Positions 1-8,354 of a stretch of DNA of 64,000 nucleotides are shown in pieces. Numbering within the stretch: the stretch's first letter is position 1; every line of letters starts with the position of its first letter. The notes beneath the pieces were generated by a model that was not told where the DNA came from, ran no database searches, and was given only the letters and a program-made list of their open reading frames with translations. The DNA lies in NCBI RefSeq assembly GCF_000260435.1, contig NZ_BACQ01000009.1:29972-93971 (forward strand). The letters run 5' to 3'. This stretch comes from Lacticaseibacillus zeae DSM 20178 = KCTC 3804 (lineage in GTDB: Bacteria > Bacillota > Bacilli > Lactobacillales > Lactobacillaceae). A program made the translations under genes and the position numbers.

Positions 1-9
1 GCAGTTATG

Positions 10-34
10 ATCCTACGCTGGTGAACGCATTATG
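10..34 (+). repeat. Possible right end of the dispersed palindromic element
   Basis: The stretch with CCTACGCTGGTGAACGCATT closely resembles the right end of the element copy at 47939-48061 (CCTGCGCCGGTGAACGCGTT). The rest of this copy would lie to the left of the window. It may be a decayed or partial copy; it is too short to be sure. Confidence 0.4.
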
Positions 35-96
35 ACACCCGTTAAAATAAATAAACTGACCGATTTTTTGATTTGGTAGCAATCAAAGACCGCCCT

Positions 97-105
97 TGTT
101 ATACT
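97..105 (+). promoter_or_regulatory. Extended -10 promoter for the YitT-type gene
   Basis: TGtTATACT is an extended -10 element 43 bp ahead of the start codon. There is no good -35 at standard spacing, which an extended -10 can compensate for. Prediction by eye. Confidence 0.45.
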
Positions 106-147
106 TGATCACGACATGATTATGGGTGACAGGGAGCGGTTTTTGAT

Positions 148-1068
148 ATGGAAGAGATTGATCGGCTAATTCGCCGACATCAAAATTGGTCACGATTATC
201 AGCAGCATTTTTCTATAGTATTTGTGTCGCCGTTGCATTGAATATGTTTTGGGAACCGGGCGGGGTTTTTGCCAGTGGCATTACCGGTGCGGCACAGCTT
301 TTGGCGACTGTGGTGCGAAAATGGTTTAACTTCGACATTGCGCTGCCATTCTTTTCGCTGGCGACAACGGATTTATTTTCAACTGGGACCCTGCTATTTT
401 TCTTAAACGTGCCACTGTTTATTCTGGCATGGAAGGCAATCGGGCACCGCTTTACAGTGTTCACTTTTTTGGCGGTTATCTTCTCGACGATCATGATTCG
501 GTTGCTTGGGGTATTAACGCCGCTGACCAAAGATCCCATCGTTTGTGGTATTTTTGGGGCGGTTGTGAATGGCTTGGGTACCGGGTTTGCTTTGCGCAAT
601 AATATTTCCACTGGCGGTATCGATATTCTGGGGATCGTGTTGCGCAAGCGCACCGGGCGGACAGTTGGCACGATCAACATCATGTTCAATGTGCTGATTA
701 TCTTTCTTGCCGGTTTTGTTAATGATTGGCCGCATGCGTTGTATTCAGCATTGGCAATTTTCATCAATGGACGGGTCATGGATTCGCTATACACGCGCCA
801 GCAACGGTTGCAGGTCATGATTGTGACTGCCCGGCCTAAGCAGGTTGTCCGGGAGATTCAAGGTTCACTACGCCGCGGCATCACCATTGTTCACGATGCA
901 GAAGGAGCCTTCCATCACGAAGAAAAAACCATCCTGTTCACGATCATTTCCCGGGCTGAAATGTATGACTTAGAACAGGCCATGCGTCATAGCGATCCGT
1001 ATGCGTTTGTGTCAATTACGGACTCGGTCAAAATCCTCGGCCATTTTTACGAGCCCAAAACGGATTAA
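148..1068 (+). CDS. YitT family membrane protein (DUF161/DUF2179)
   Basis: A 306-residue membrane protein with the layout of the Firmicute YitT/YpjC/YvjA family. About five to six hydrophobic segments span residues 20-205 (for example around 20-40, 75-95, 105-120 and 185-200). They are followed by a soluble C-terminal DUF2179 domain at about 215-300. The segment around residue 150, NNISTGGIDILG, matches the conserved glycine-rich loop of the family. The ATG at 148 follows GGGAGCGG at a sensible distance. It is a single gene with its own promoter and a terminator at 1081-1106. The family's transport or sensing role is not established, so no substrate is proposed. The family call is firm; the function is unknown. 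Confidence 0.85.
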   Translation: MEEIDRLIRRHQNWSRLSAAFFYSICVAVALNMFWEPGGVFASGITGAAQLLATVVRKWFNFDIALPFFSLATTDLFSTGTLLFFLNVPLFILAWKAIGHRFTVFTFLAVIFSTIMIRLLGVLTPLTKDPIVCGIFGAVVNGLGTGFALRNNISTGGIDILGIVLRKRTGRTVGTINIMFNVLIIFLAGFVNDWPHALYSALAIFINGRVMDSLYTRQQRLQVMIVTARPKQVVREIQGSLRRGITIVHDAEGAFHHEEKTILFTIISRAEMYDLEQAMRHSDPYAFVSITDSVKILGHFYEPKTD

Positions 1069-1080
1069 TGGCGCTAACAT

Positions 1081-1106
1081 AAACCCGGACAGTAGCCGGG
1101 TTTTTT
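1081..1106 (+). terminator. Rho-independent terminator after the YitT-type gene
   Basis: AAACCCGG and CCGGGTTT form an 8-bp stem with a 7-nt loop followed by a T run. Confidence 0.85.
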
Positions 1107-1118
1107 GATGAAATTTTC

Positions 1119-1162
1119 TGATCACCAGAAATCTCAATCGAAACGATTATTGCTGGTGATCA
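1119..1162. promoter_or_regulatory. Nested inverted repeat in the nfo leader
   Basis: TGATCACCAG (1119-1128) is a perfect inverted repeat of CTGGTGATCA (1153-1162). A smaller pair AATCG/CGATT with a 3-nt loop sits inside. It ends about 6 bp before the AGGGGG ribosome binding site of nfo. It could be a transcription factor operator or an mRNA hairpin; it lacks a T run, so it is not a terminator. Confidence 0.5.
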
Positions 1163-1181
1163 TACATAGGGGGCTTTTTAA

Positions 1182-2069
1182 ATGTTAATTGGTGCCAATG
1201 TCAGTATGAAAGGCACAAAAATGTTGTTAGGAGCCGTTGAAGAAGCGGCTAGTTATGATGCCAATACACTGCAGTTTTATACGGGTGCGCCGCAAAATAC
1301 GCGGCGTAAACCAACGAGCGAAATGCGCATTCCTGAAGGGCTGGCGGCTATGACTAAACATGGCATCAGTCATACCGTTATTCACGCGCCTTATATTGTC
1401 AATCTTGGCAATACGAAAAAGCCTGAAAACTTTGAATTTGCGGTGCAATTCATGCGGGAAGAAGTTGCCCGGGCGGATGCGTTACACGCCTATACCATGC
1501 CATTTCATCCCGGTGCGCATGTGGGTGCCGGTCCTGAAGCCGCCATCAAGCAAATTGTGAAAGGCTTGAATCTTATTATTGACCCTAAGCAACACGTCAC
1601 GATTGCGCTTGAAACCATGGCAGGGAAAGGAACGGAAATCGGCCGCTCATTTGAGGAACTCGCCGCAATCATTGATGGGGTGACTTATAACGAAAAGTTG
1701 CGCGTGACTTTTGATACTTGTCATACCAACGACGCCGGTTACGATGTCAAAGATGACTTTGATGGTGTTTTAAATGAATTTGATCACGTCATCGGTGTAG
1801 ATCGACTGAGTGTCATTCACGTGAACGATTCCAAGGATCCGCGAGGTAGCCATAAGGATCGCCATGCCAACATCGGTTTTGGGACAATCGGGTTTGACGC
1901 GTTAAACCGAATTGCCCATCATCCGGCATTGGAAAAGTTACCCAAGATACTCGAAACCCCGTATGTCGGGCCAGATAAAAAGCATCAGGTCCCGCCATAC
2001 GGGGAGGAAATCAAGTGGCTCAAAAGCGGCCATTTTCAACCGGAAGCTTTGCGCCGGTTGATGGATTAA
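1182..2069 (+). CDS. nfo: Endonuclease IV (AP endonuclease)
   Basis: A 295-residue TIM-barrel AP endonuclease that cleaves DNA 5' to abasic sites in base excision repair, using a trinuclear zinc site. The chain opens with GANVSMKG and carries the family's metal-binding segments: HAPY near residue 65, HPGAH near 109, ETMAGKG near 145, FDTCH near 180, HVNDSK near 213, and KDRHANIG near 223. The length is the usual one for the family. The ATG follows a strong AGGGGG site. A 44-nt nested inverted repeat lies just upstream. The gene is convergent with ppsR and the two stop codons overlap by 3 bp, with no terminator between them. Confidence 0.96.
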   Translation: MLIGANVSMKGTKMLLGAVEEAASYDANTLQFYTGAPQNTRRKPTSEMRIPEGLAAMTKHGISHTVIHAPYIVNLGNTKKPENFEFAVQFMREEVARADALHAYTMPFHPGAHVGAGPEAAIKQIVKGLNLIIDPKQHVTIALETMAGKGTEIGRSFEELAAIIDGVTYNEKLRVTFDTCHTNDAGYDVKDDFDGVLNEFDHVIGVDRLSVIHVNDSKDPRGSHKDRHANIGFGTIGFDALNRIAHHPALEKLPKILETPYVGPDKKHQVPPYGEEIKWLKSGHFQPEALRRLMD

Positions 2070-2896
2070 TGCGTCTCGGTATTTTCAAATTCATCTAAGC
2101 CCATGTGCTCCAAAATCAAGGTCGCAGTTTCTTCAATCGATCGGTGTGCGGTGTTAATCACCATGCAGCCGATTTTTTTGTAGAGATCTTCAGCAAACTT
2201 CAATTCTTGATTGACTTGATCGCGCGCCGAGTAAGCAGTATCAGGATTCAAGCCATACTGAATCATGCGTTGACGCCGAAATTCCATTAAAACGGAAGCA
2301 TCGGTGGTCAAGCCGACAATTTTTTTAGGATCGACCTGCCAGATTTCTTCGGGAATATGGGCATTGGGCACCAAAGGCAAATTGGCAACTTTCAGATTAC
2401 GGTTGGCGAGGAATAGGGACAATGGTGTTTTGCTTGTCCGCGACACGCCGAGCAAGACAATATCGGCCTCCAGAAAACCTTTCGGGTCTTTGCCGTCATC
2501 ATACAAAACCGCAAATTCCATCGCCGAGATCCGATCAAAATAACGTTCGTTGAGATCATGCACGGCACCCGGAACGTGATTGGGCTCCTCATGTGTGATC
2601 GATTTGATACCGCTTAAAATCGGTGACATGACGTCGATCGCAATGACACCTTGGTCTTTGGCGTAATGTGTTGCCAACTGGGCGAAGCCGTCTGTGACGA
2701 ACGTCATGATGGCCAATGCGTTCTCTTTCTTCGCTTCATCAATGGCACTGTAAATTTTTTCTTTCGTGTGAATGAACGGAAACCGGACATAATGGGCTTC
2801 AAATTCCGGAAACTGTGCGGCAACCGCCTGCGCAAGTCGCAGTCCGGTTTCGCCGACGGAATCTGACATGATATACAAATTCAATTCTTGGGTCAT
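2066..2896 (-). CDS. ppsR: PPDK/PEP-synthase regulatory protein (bifunctional kinase/phosphorylase, DUF299)
   Basis: A 276-residue member of the DUF299 family. These enzymes use ADP to phosphorylate a threonine of pyruvate phosphate dikinase or PEP synthase, and use phosphate to reverse this. The ATP-site loop [11 protein letters not shown] lies near residue 150, and the N-terminal SDSVGETG motif is present. I chose the start at 2896 (MTQELN) because GAGGTGGC sits just upstream; the open frame extends 30 residues further but that part has no family similarity. No PPDK or PEP synthase gene is in the window, so its target must be elsewhere. It is tail-to-tail with nfo, with a 4-bp overlap. Confidence 0.93.
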   Translation of the reverse strand: MTQELNLYIMSDSVGETGLRLAQAVAAQFPEFEAHYVRFPFIHTKEKIYSAIDEAKKENALAIMTFVTDGFAQLATHYAKDQGVIAIDVMSPILSGIKSITHEEPNHVPGAVHDLNERYFDRISAMEFAVLYDDGKDPKGFLEADIVLLGVSRTSKTPLSLFLANRNLKVANLPLVPNAHIPEEIWQVDPKKIVGLTTDASVLMEFRRQRMIQYGLNPDTAYSARDQVNQELKFAEDLYKKIGCMVINTAHRSIEETATLILEHMGLDEFENTETH

Positions 2897-3082
2897 AATG
2901 CCACCTCGCAACTTAGATAACGCTATCATAGCATAATTCAAGCGCGTACGTGAATGTCGAGGAACGCGGCCATTAAACGCTAGCAAATCTTTGATTGTAA
3001 CCGATAATGGCGTTAAGATTTAGTTAAGAACGCATCATTGCGGATAACAACGGTTGTTTATATAAAAATCTGAAATCGCTTA

Positions 3083-3111
3083 TTGACGCGTGGTTATCAG
3101 TTTTGTATACT
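3083..3111 (+). promoter_or_regulatory. Promoter of rpsU
   Basis: TTGACG, a 17-bp spacer and TATACT: a near-consensus sigma-A promoter. The predicted transcript starts near 3118, giving a leader of about 60 nt. Confidence 0.85.
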
Positions 3112-3131
3112 AATAAACGAACTATTGGCTA

Positions 3132-3176
3132 TGATATCCGTCAGTGGTTACACAAGTGTCGGAGGGAGGGATATCA
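3132..3176 (+). promoter_or_regulatory. Leader hairpin touching the rpsU ribosome binding site
   Basis: TGATATCC (3132-3139) pairs with GGATATCA (3169-3176), an 8-bp perfect stem. It closes around the purine-rich GGAGGGAGGG site (3161-3170) and ends one base before the rpsU ATG. This could limit initiation, as expected for an autoregulated ribosomal protein mRNA. Function is inference. Confidence 0.5.
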
Positions 3177-3177
3177 C

Positions 3178-3354
3178 ATGGCTAAGACAGTTGTTAAGAA
3201 AAACGAATCTCTCGATGACGCTCTTCGGCGCTTTAAGCGTACTGTATCCAAGTCTGGTACACTCGCTGAATACCGCAAGCGTGAATTCTACGAGAAGCCT
3301 AGCGTACGCCGCAAGCTGAAGTCAGAAGCTGCGCGTAAGCGTAAGAAGTATTAA
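3178..3354 (+). CDS. rpsU: 30S ribosomal protein S21
   Basis: A 58-residue, strongly basic protein with the S21 signature: [20 protein letters not shown] at the start and a lysine/arginine-rich tail ending RKRKKY. S21 binds the small subunit near the anti-Shine-Dalgarno region and helps translation initiation. The ATG at 3178 lies after GGAGGGAGGG; an upstream in-frame extension of 25 residues is not part of the family. In Bacillus rpsU-yqeY is followed by phoH and related genes, and the same order holds here. A leader hairpin overlaps the ribosome binding site. Confidence 0.97.
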   Translation: MAKTVVKKNESLDDALRRFKRTVSKSGTLAEYRKREFYEKPSVRRKLKSEAARKRKKY

Positions 3355-3372
3355 TAAAGGACTTGGTGAATA

Positions 3373-3816
3373 GTGGCTTTAATGGATGAGCTTAATGCTC
3401 AGATGAAACAAAGCATGTTAGCCAAGGACAAGGTAACGTTGAGCGTTGTCCGGATGTTGAAAACAGCGTTGGTCAATGAAAAGATCAAAGTCGGCCATGA
3501 GCTTTCCGAGGATGAAGAAAAGAGCGTTCTTACGACTGAATTAAAACAGCGCAAGGAAAGCGTTTCGGAATTCAAAAAAGGTGGCCGTGATGATCTGGTT
3601 CAGGAAACCGAAGCTGAAATCAAGGTTGTGGAACGTTTTCTGCCAGCCCAGTTAAACAAAGCCCAAGTTGCCGACATCGTTGATGCAACAATCAAAGAAG
3701 TCGGAGCCACAGGTAAGCAAGACTTTGGCAAGGTGATGAAGACGTTGATGCCCAAGGTTAAAGGCCAAGCTGATGGCGGTCTCGTCAGCAGCGTGGTAAA
3801 AGAAAAACTTAGTTAA
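3373..3816 (+). CDS. yqeY: YqeY/GatB-like domain protein
   Basis: A 147-residue, mostly helical protein of the YqeY family, related to the tail domain of GatB, the amidotransferase subunit that binds tRNA. Family features include the early LKTALVNEKIKVG segment, EEKSVLTTELKQRKESVSEF around residue 60, and a C-terminal PKVKGQADGGLVSSVVKEKL. The start is GTG at 3373, with AAAGGA 11 bp upstream. It follows rpsU by 18 bp and shares its transcript, ending at the terminator at 3821-3846. A role in tRNA handling is suggested by the family but not demonstrated. Confidence 0.9.
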   Translation: MALMDELNAQMKQSMLAKDKVTLSVVRMLKTALVNEKIKVGHELSEDEEKSVLTTELKQRKESVSEFKKGGRDDLVQETEAEIKVVERFLPAQLNKAQVADIVDATIKEVGATGKQDFGKVMKTLMPKVKGQADGGLVSSVVKEKLS

Positions 3817-3820
3817 CGAC

Positions 3821-3846
3821 AAAGCCGGTGTTAGCACCGGCTTTTT
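3821..3846 (+). terminator. Terminator of rpsU-yqeY
   Basis: AAAGCCGGTG and CACCGGCTTT form a 10-bp stem with a TTAG loop and a short T run. Confidence 0.9.
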
Positions 3847-3934
3847 ATTGTGGTGATTGCGCGGGTGTGGGCATGGCGTAAAAGTCGGCTTGTTTAGGTT
3901 GTAAAGTGCGAGGAATGTGGCTTTCTGGCGCAAA

Positions 3935-3987
3935 AACGCGCTCGCAGTCGCAGAAATCTACGTGTAAGGACCTCAGACCTAAATGGC
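3935..3987 (+). repeat. Half copy of the palindromic element (left arm)
   Basis: This starts AACGCGCTCGCAGTCGCAGA and contains the hallmark TGTAAGGACCTCAG followed by CTAAATGGC. The mirror arm is missing; what follows is unrelated. It is the first of three tandem but unequal copies between yqeY and phoH. Confidence 0.75.
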
Positions 3988-4045
3988 TAAAATGCCAAAA
4001 CTGTGCTGTGCCGCAGAAATGAGTTTGATCGATACTGCTGCGGAA

Positions 4046-4109
4046 ACGCGTTCGCAGGCCCAGAAATCTCCGCATAAGGACCTCAAGCACAAATGGCCAA
4101 AGCCCAGCC
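4046..4109 (+). repeat. Half copy of the palindromic element (left arm, diverged)
   Basis: AACGCGTTCGCAGGCCCAGA, then a diverged hallmark CATAAGGACCTCAAG and AAATGGCCAAAGCCCAGCC. Only the left arm and the centre are present. Confidence 0.7.
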
Positions 4110-4128
4110 TGGAGTTGTCCGACGCTGA

Positions 4129-4246
4129 AACGCGCTCGCAGTCGCAGAAATAGGAGTGTAAGGACCTCAGACCTAAATGGCCAAAGCCCAGCCATTTAGC
4201 TCTGAGGCCACTTACACTCCGATTTCTAAGCGCTCCTGCTCGCGCT
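4129..4246 (+). repeat. Full copy of the palindromic element (copy A)
   Basis: A complete 118-bp palindrome. The left arm has AACGCGCTCGCAGTCGCAGA and TGTAAGGACCTCAG; the centre is TAAATGGCCAAAGCCCAGCC; the right arm has CTGAGGCCACTTACACTCCG and ends in CGCTCCTGCTCGCGCT. The arms pair over most of their length. It lies 10 bp upstream of the probable phoH promoter. Confidence 0.85.
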
Positions 4247-4255
4247 CTTAAAATA

Positions 4256-4264
4256 TGCTAAACT
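4256..4264 (+). promoter_or_regulatory. Possible extended -10 promoter for phoH-ybeY-dgkA-cdd-era-recO
   Basis: TGcTAAACT lies 45 bp ahead of the TTG start of phoH. No clear -35 is visible because the palindromic element lies there. Confidence 0.4.
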
Positions 4265-4308
4265 AATACCATCTTTACCGCTTAAAATATTTGTTAGGGG
4301 GCCAATAT

Positions 4309-5295
4309 TTGGCACAGGAAACCTCGGAGAAAATTTTCCGACTTAGTAATCCCGACATGGCGATTAACCTTGTCGGCATTAATGATGCTAATTTGACGTT
4401 GATTGAAGAAGGCTTGAACGTGCGTATTTCGCCTTTTGGGGACGAATTACGCATTAGCGGTGAACCGGAGACGGTTAGTTTGACTTTGCAGCTGCTGGAG
4501 GCAACGAGTAAGTTGTTGTCGCAGGGCATTAAGTTGTCCCCGCAGGATATTGCCAGTGCGGTTGCCATGGCGAAACGCGGGACGTTAGAGTATTTTGCCG
4601 ATATGTATAGCGAAACCTTGTTGCGGGACGCTAAAGGCCAGCCGATTCGGGTTAAAAATTTTGGCCAACGCCAGTATGTCGATGCGATCAAGCATAACGA
4701 TATTACTTTCGGGATCGGTCCTGCCGGGACAGGGAAAACTTTCTTAGCTGTGGTCATGGCCGTTGCCGCGATGAAGGCCGGACAAGTGGAACGGATTATT
4801 TTGACGCGACCGGCCGTCGAAGCAGGGGAAAGTCTGGGCTTCCTTCCCGGTGACCTCAAAGAAAAGGTCGATCCTTATTTGCGCCCCGTTTATGATGCGT
4901 TGTACGCCGTTTTGGGCAAAGAACACACTGATCGGCTAATGGATCGCGGTGTTATTGAAATCGCGCCGTTAGCCTATATGCGGGGCCGCACACTCGACAA
5001 CGCTTTTGCCATTCTTGATGAAGCGCAGAATACAACGCAGGCCCAAATGAAAATGTTCCTAACGCGTCTTGGTTTTGGTTCAAAAATGATCGTCAACGGC
5101 GACATCACGCAAATCGATTTGCCGAATAATGCCAAAAGTGGTCTGCTACAGGCGGAACAACTGCTAAAAGGAATTAGCCATATTGCCTTTACGCAATTTT
5201 CATCACAAGACGTTGTGCGGCATCCGGTTGTTGCCAAGATTATCGAAGCTTATGGCAAACACGACCTACAGCTGCAGAAACGGACAAAGGAGTAA
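4309..5295 (+). CDS. phoH: PhoH family ATPase
   Basis: A 328-residue PhoH-type protein. An N-terminal KH-like segment (about 20-75) is followed by the PhoH ATPase domain. The Walker A motif GPAGTGKTF is near residue 139 and the Walker B FAILDEAQN near 238. Family members bind RNA and ATP and are linked to RNA metabolism with YbeY. The start is TTG at 4309 (MAQETSEK), 7 bp after TAGGGGG; the earlier TTG at 4291 precedes the binding site and is unlikely. It leads a tight operon with ybeY (2-bp gap), dgkA, cdd, era and recO. Confidence 0.93.
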   Translation: MAQETSEKIFRLSNPDMAINLVGINDANLTLIEEGLNVRISPFGDELRISGEPETVSLTLQLLEATSKLLSQGIKLSPQDIASAVAMAKRGTLEYFADMYSETLLRDAKGQPIRVKNFGQRQYVDAIKHNDITFGIGPAGTGKTFLAVVMAVAAMKAGQVERIILTRPAVEAGESLGFLPGDLKEKVDPYLRPVYDALYAVLGKEHTDRLMDRGVIEIAPLAYMRGRTLDNAFAILDEAQNTTQAQMKMFLTRLGFGSKMIVNGDITQIDLPNNAKSGLLQAEQLLKGISHIAFTQFSSQDVVRHPVVAKIIEAYGKHDLQLQKRTKE

Positions 5296-5297
5296 GT

Positions 5298-5756
5298 ATG
5301 GACTTAGAGTTATACGATGATGATCGTTTATTGGACGCACAACATCATGATCTGATTCAGAAATTGGTTGCTTTTTGCGGACAACAGTTAAAATTATCAG
5401 CTGATACCGAAATGTCCATTACGATTGTCGGTGATGATGACATTCAGAAGATTAATCGTGACTATCGCGACACCGATCGTGCAACGGATGTCATTAGTTT
5501 TGCGATTGAAGATGGCGAAGACGATCTGCCGCTACTTCCAGGCATGGCAAAGAATATTGGGGATCTGTTTATTGACCCGCTAACGGTTCGCCGCCACGCT
5601 AAGGAATATGGCCACAGCTTTGAGCGCGAGCTAGGGTACACGGTGGTTCACGGTTTCTTACATCTAAACGGTTATGATCACATTAAGCCGGAAGATGAAG
5701 CCGTGATGATTCCGCTTCAAAAGAAAATTCTGGCAGCTTATGGCCTTACCCGATAA
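5298..5756 (+). CDS. ybeY: Endoribonuclease YbeY
   Basis: A 152-residue zinc-dependent RNase used in 16S rRNA 3' end maturation and ribosome quality control. The family signature HGFLHLNGYDH lies near residue 117 and supplies the three zinc histidines. DVISFAIEDG near residue 72 is also conserved. The ATG at 5298 follows AAAGGAG. It sits between phoH and dgkA and overlaps dgkA by 17 bp, so the genes are translationally coupled. Confidence 0.96.
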   Translation: MDLELYDDDRLLDAQHHDLIQKLVAFCGQQLKLSADTEMSITIVGDDDIQKINRDYRDTDRATDVISFAIEDGEDDLPLLPGMAKNIGDLFIDPLTVRRHAKEYGHSFERELGYTVVHGFLHLNGYDHIKPEDEAVMIPLQKKILAAYGLTR

Positions 5757-6138
5757 ACAGATCGGCAAAAACAAACATTTTATCCAAAGCGCCCGCCACG
5801 CGCTCGATGGGCTGCGCGTCTTTTTTGTCGACGAAAATAATTTCAAACGGGAATTTACCAGTGCAACGTTGGTGATTATTGCCGGCATCTGGCTAAAAGT
5901 ACCGCCATTTTCTTGGTTTGTCCTGATTTTAGCCATTTTGCTGGTTTTCTTAGGCGAATTATTGAATACCATTGTTGAAAATCTGGTGGATTTCATTATT
6001 GGGGAACACTATGATTTACGGGCAAAGAAAATCAAGGATATGAGTGCTGGCGCCGTTTTGTTGGTGTCCCTAATCGCCGTGGTCGCCGGCATTTATGTCT
6101 TCGGGCCACCGTTGTTAGACCTTTTGAGGAGTTGGTAA
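5740..6138 (+). CDS. dgkA: Diacylglycerol/undecaprenol kinase
   Basis: A 132-residue integral membrane kinase of the DgkA family. Gram-positive members mostly phosphorylate undecaprenol to feed the lipid carrier pool for cell wall synthesis. It has three hydrophobic segments (about 45-60, 63-80 and 105-128). The conserved GELLNTIVENLVD near residue 70 provides the catalytic and metal-binding glutamates, followed by the DxxAKxxKDMSAGAV block. The start ATG overlaps the end of ybeY. Its TAA stop shares one base with the cdd ATG. Lipid substrate specificity cannot be read from the sequence. Confidence 0.92.
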   Translation: MALPDKQIGKNKHFIQSARHALDGLRVFFVDENNFKREFTSATLVIIAGIWLKVPPFSWFVLILAILLVFLGELLNTIVENLVDFIIGEHYDLRAKKIKDMSAGAVLLVSLIAVVAGIYVFGPPLLDLLRSW

Positions 6139-6530
6139 TGTTGTCGGTTTTACGTACCGCTGCCTTAGCAGCACGCGAAAATGCGTATGTCCCTTATTCC
6201 CATTTTGCGGTCGGTGCGGCTGTCCGGGTTGGCGATCGGATTTTTTCTGGCGCCAACATCGAAAATGCCAGTTACGGACTGAGCAATTGCGCCGAGCGGA
6301 GCGCGATTTTTGCGGCTGTGAGCGCTGGTTATACCAAATTGGATGAATTACTGGTAATTGCCGACACGGAAGGCCCGGTTTCACCTTGTGGGGCATGCCG
6401 GCAAGTCATCAGCGAATTCTTTCCAGCCGATGCAGTTATCACGCTGGCCAACGTACGCGGCGATTCGCAGCAAACAACGCCGCAAGCATTACTGCCGGGA
6501 GCATTTTCGAAAGGAGACTTAAACGCGTGA
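6138..6530 (+). CDS. cdd: Cytidine deaminase
   Basis: A 130-residue tetrameric-type cytidine deaminase that converts cytidine or deoxycytidine to uridine or deoxyuridine for salvage. The active-site segment [11 protein letters not shown] (Cys and Glu) is near residue 54 and PCGACRQV (two zinc cysteines) near 87. I chose the ATG at 6138 because TGAGGAG lies 6 bp upstream; a TTG two codons earlier would sit directly on the binding site. Its stop overlaps the GTG start of era, as is common in Firmicutes. Confidence 0.95.
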   Translation: MLSVLRTAALAARENAYVPYSHFAVGAAVRVGDRIFSGANIENASYGLSNCAERSAIFAAVSAGYTKLDELLVIADTEGPVSPCGACRQVISEFFPADAVITLANVRGDSQQTTPQALLPGAFSKGDLNA

Positions 6531-7429
6531 GCGAACATCATTCTGGCTTTGTGGCCATTATCGGTCGACCAAATGTCGGCAAATCAACTTTCATGAATCG
6601 GATTTTGGGTGAAAAGATTGCCATTATGTCACCTAAGGCCCAGACAACACGGAATAAAATCAACGGCATCTATACCACACCTGATGCGCAGATTGTATTT
6701 GTCGACACGCCCGGGATTCATAAGCCTAAAAATGAACTTGATGACTACATGGATAAAGCAGCGCTGTCGACTCTGAATCAGGTTGATGCTATTTTGTTCA
6801 TGGTCGCTGCAGATGAGCAAAAAGGTGCCGGTGATGCCTATATTATGCGGCAACTGGCTGAGGTGAAGAAGCCGGTTTATTTAATTCTGAATAAAATCGA
6901 TTTGGTTAAACCGGACGATCTTTTACCGCTTATCGAAAGCTATCAGCATGATTATGACTTCGCCCAGGTCTTCCCGATCAGCGCAACCATGGGTAACAAT
7001 GTCGATGACTTATTGACCTCGTTGACCGCAGCCTTACCGGTCGGGCCGCAATATTATCCGGAAGATCAGCTGACCGACCATCCGGAATATTTTGTCGTGG
7101 GTGAATTGATTCGGGAGAAAGTCCTCGAACTTACCCGCGATGAGGTGCCGCATGCTACCGCTGTTCAGGTCGAGCGCATGAAGGATCGCGAAGGCGGCAA
7201 GTTGCAAATCGAAGCGTACATTATTGTCGAACGCGACAGTCAAAAGGGCATCATTATCGGCCGCGGCGGGCAAATGCTGAAGCAAATCGGTATTCGGGCA
7301 CGCCGGGATATTGAGAATTTGCTGGGCGATAAGGTGAACTTGAAGCTGTGGGTTCGCGTCCAGAAAAACTGGCGCGACAACAATGCTTATCTCAAATCAC
7401 TCGGCTATAACACAAAGGATCTGCGGTAA
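6527..7429 (+). CDS. era: GTPase Era
   Basis: A 300-residue GTPase needed for 16S rRNA processing and 30S assembly. G1 GRPNVGKST is near residue 14, switch region TTRNKING near 39, G3 DTPG near 62, and G4 NKID near 124. The C-terminal KH domain carries [15 protein letters not shown] near 245. The start is GTG at 6527, after AAAGGAG; the frame remains open upstream inside cdd but that part is not Era-like. The last base is shared with the recO ATG (TAATG). Confidence 0.97.
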   Translation: MSEHHSGFVAIIGRPNVGKSTFMNRILGEKIAIMSPKAQTTRNKINGIYTTPDAQIVFVDTPGIHKPKNELDDYMDKAALSTLNQVDAILFMVAADEQKGAGDAYIMRQLAEVKKPVYLILNKIDLVKPDDLLPLIESYQHDYDFAQVFPISATMGNNVDDLLTSLTAALPVGPQYYPEDQLTDHPEYFVVGELIREKVLELTRDEVPHATAVQVERMKDREGGKLQIEAYIIVERDSQKGIIIGRGGQMLKQIGIRARRDIENLLGDKVNLKLWVRVQKNWRDNNAYLKSLGYNTKDLR

Positions 7430-8244
7430 TGGTTAAGCAAGCGCAAACCTTTGAGGGAATCGTGATGTCCCGCCAAAATTATCGCGAATCCGATATGTTG
7501 GTTAAAATTTTAACCGATCAGTTCGGTAAGAAAATGTTTCTGTTGAACCGGGCACGCAAGCCCGGTTTTACTTTAGCTGCTGGCATTTTGCCATTTACGC
7601 ATGCCGACTATATCGGGGAGATTCGTGAATCGGGTCTCTCGTATTTGTCCGCAATTAAAAATGCCAAGCAATACCGGCAGATTTCAACCGATATCACGCT
7701 AAACGCCTATGCATCGTACATTTTTGGGTTGCTTGATCTGGCTTATCCGGATGGGCAGCCAGTCGGGTTTTGGTTTAGTCAGATCAAGCAAGCTTTGCAT
7801 TTGATTGATACCGGTCTTGATCCGCAAATTATTGCCAACGTGATCGAAGTTCAGATGCTGAAGGCGTACGGCGTGGAGCCAAATTGGCGCGGTTGTGTGA
7901 TCGATGGCCGCACTGACCTGCCGCTGGATTTTTCTGAAAGCTATGGCGGTCTACTCTGCCAGCGTCACTGGGACAAAGATCCCCATCGGCTTCATGCTAG
8001 TGCACGCGCGATTTTTTACTTGCGCCGCTTCAGCACATTGAATCTGGATCAAGTTAAACGCATTGATGTCAAGCCTGCCACCAAGGCCGAACTAAAACGA
8101 ATTCTGGATGTCATTTACACCGACATGGTTGGCGTAACCCCCAAGGCCAAGCGTTTTATCGACCAAATGAATCACTGGCAGGATCGCCTGCCGGACGCGC
8201 ATCAACCCAACGAATCCCAGTCGGACAACGAGCATCGAGAATAG
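7429..8244 (+). CDS. recO: DNA repair protein RecO
   Basis: A 271-residue recombination mediator that, with RecR, loads RecA onto SSB-coated DNA. An N-terminal OB fold (about 1-80, FEGIVMSRQNYRESDMLVKI) is followed by the helical RecO core. The zinc-finger region of many RecO proteins uses four cysteines; here the corresponding sites near 154-180 read C-x-x-D and C-x-x-H, so only two cysteines remain. The start codon overlaps the era stop. It is the last gene of the phoH-recO run. Confidence 0.94.
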   Translation: MVKQAQTFEGIVMSRQNYRESDMLVKILTDQFGKKMFLLNRARKPGFTLAAGILPFTHADYIGEIRESGLSYLSAIKNAKQYRQISTDITLNAYASYIFGLLDLAYPDGQPVGFWFSQIKQALHLIDTGLDPQIIANVIEVQMLKAYGVEPNWRGCVIDGRTDLPLDFSESYGGLLCQRHWDKDPHRLHASARAIFYLRRFSTLNLDQVKRIDVKPATKAELKRILDVIYTDMVGVTPKAKRFIDQMNHWQDRLPDAHQPNESQSDNEHRE

Positions 8245-8247
8245 TCA

Positions 8248-8275
8248 TTGCTTTTCCGCGGGTTTATGGTAGATT
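8248..8275 (+). promoter_or_regulatory. Possible promoter for the small gene at 8355
   Basis: TTGCTT, a 16-bp spacer and TAGATT with an upstream TGg. A fair match to sigma-A elements. Confidence 0.45.
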
Positions 8276-8354
8276 GAAGATAAGTAAGCGGTTTCGTTAT
8301 TGATAATTTTTGGGTGAAGATGATTTCAGCAAGTGTTTACAAAGGGGTGCGAGC

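Noticed and set aside
213..818. A 201-residue minus-strand frame opposite the YitT-type gene
   Set aside because: No start signals and no recognisable domain; the plus-strand membrane protein explains the region.
3845..4195. A 116-residue minus-strand open frame with repeated RF-L motifs
   Set aside because: It lies entirely in the palindromic element copies; its repeats are the DNA repeats translated, and it has no ribosome binding site.
3935..4246. Three repeats in a row, considered as a CRISPR array
   Set aside because: Units are of unequal length, palindromic over 118 bp, and also occur singly elsewhere; no cas genes are present.
4275..4859. A 194-residue minus-strand frame opposite phoH
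   Set aside because: Antisense to well-conserved PhoH motifs, with no start signals.
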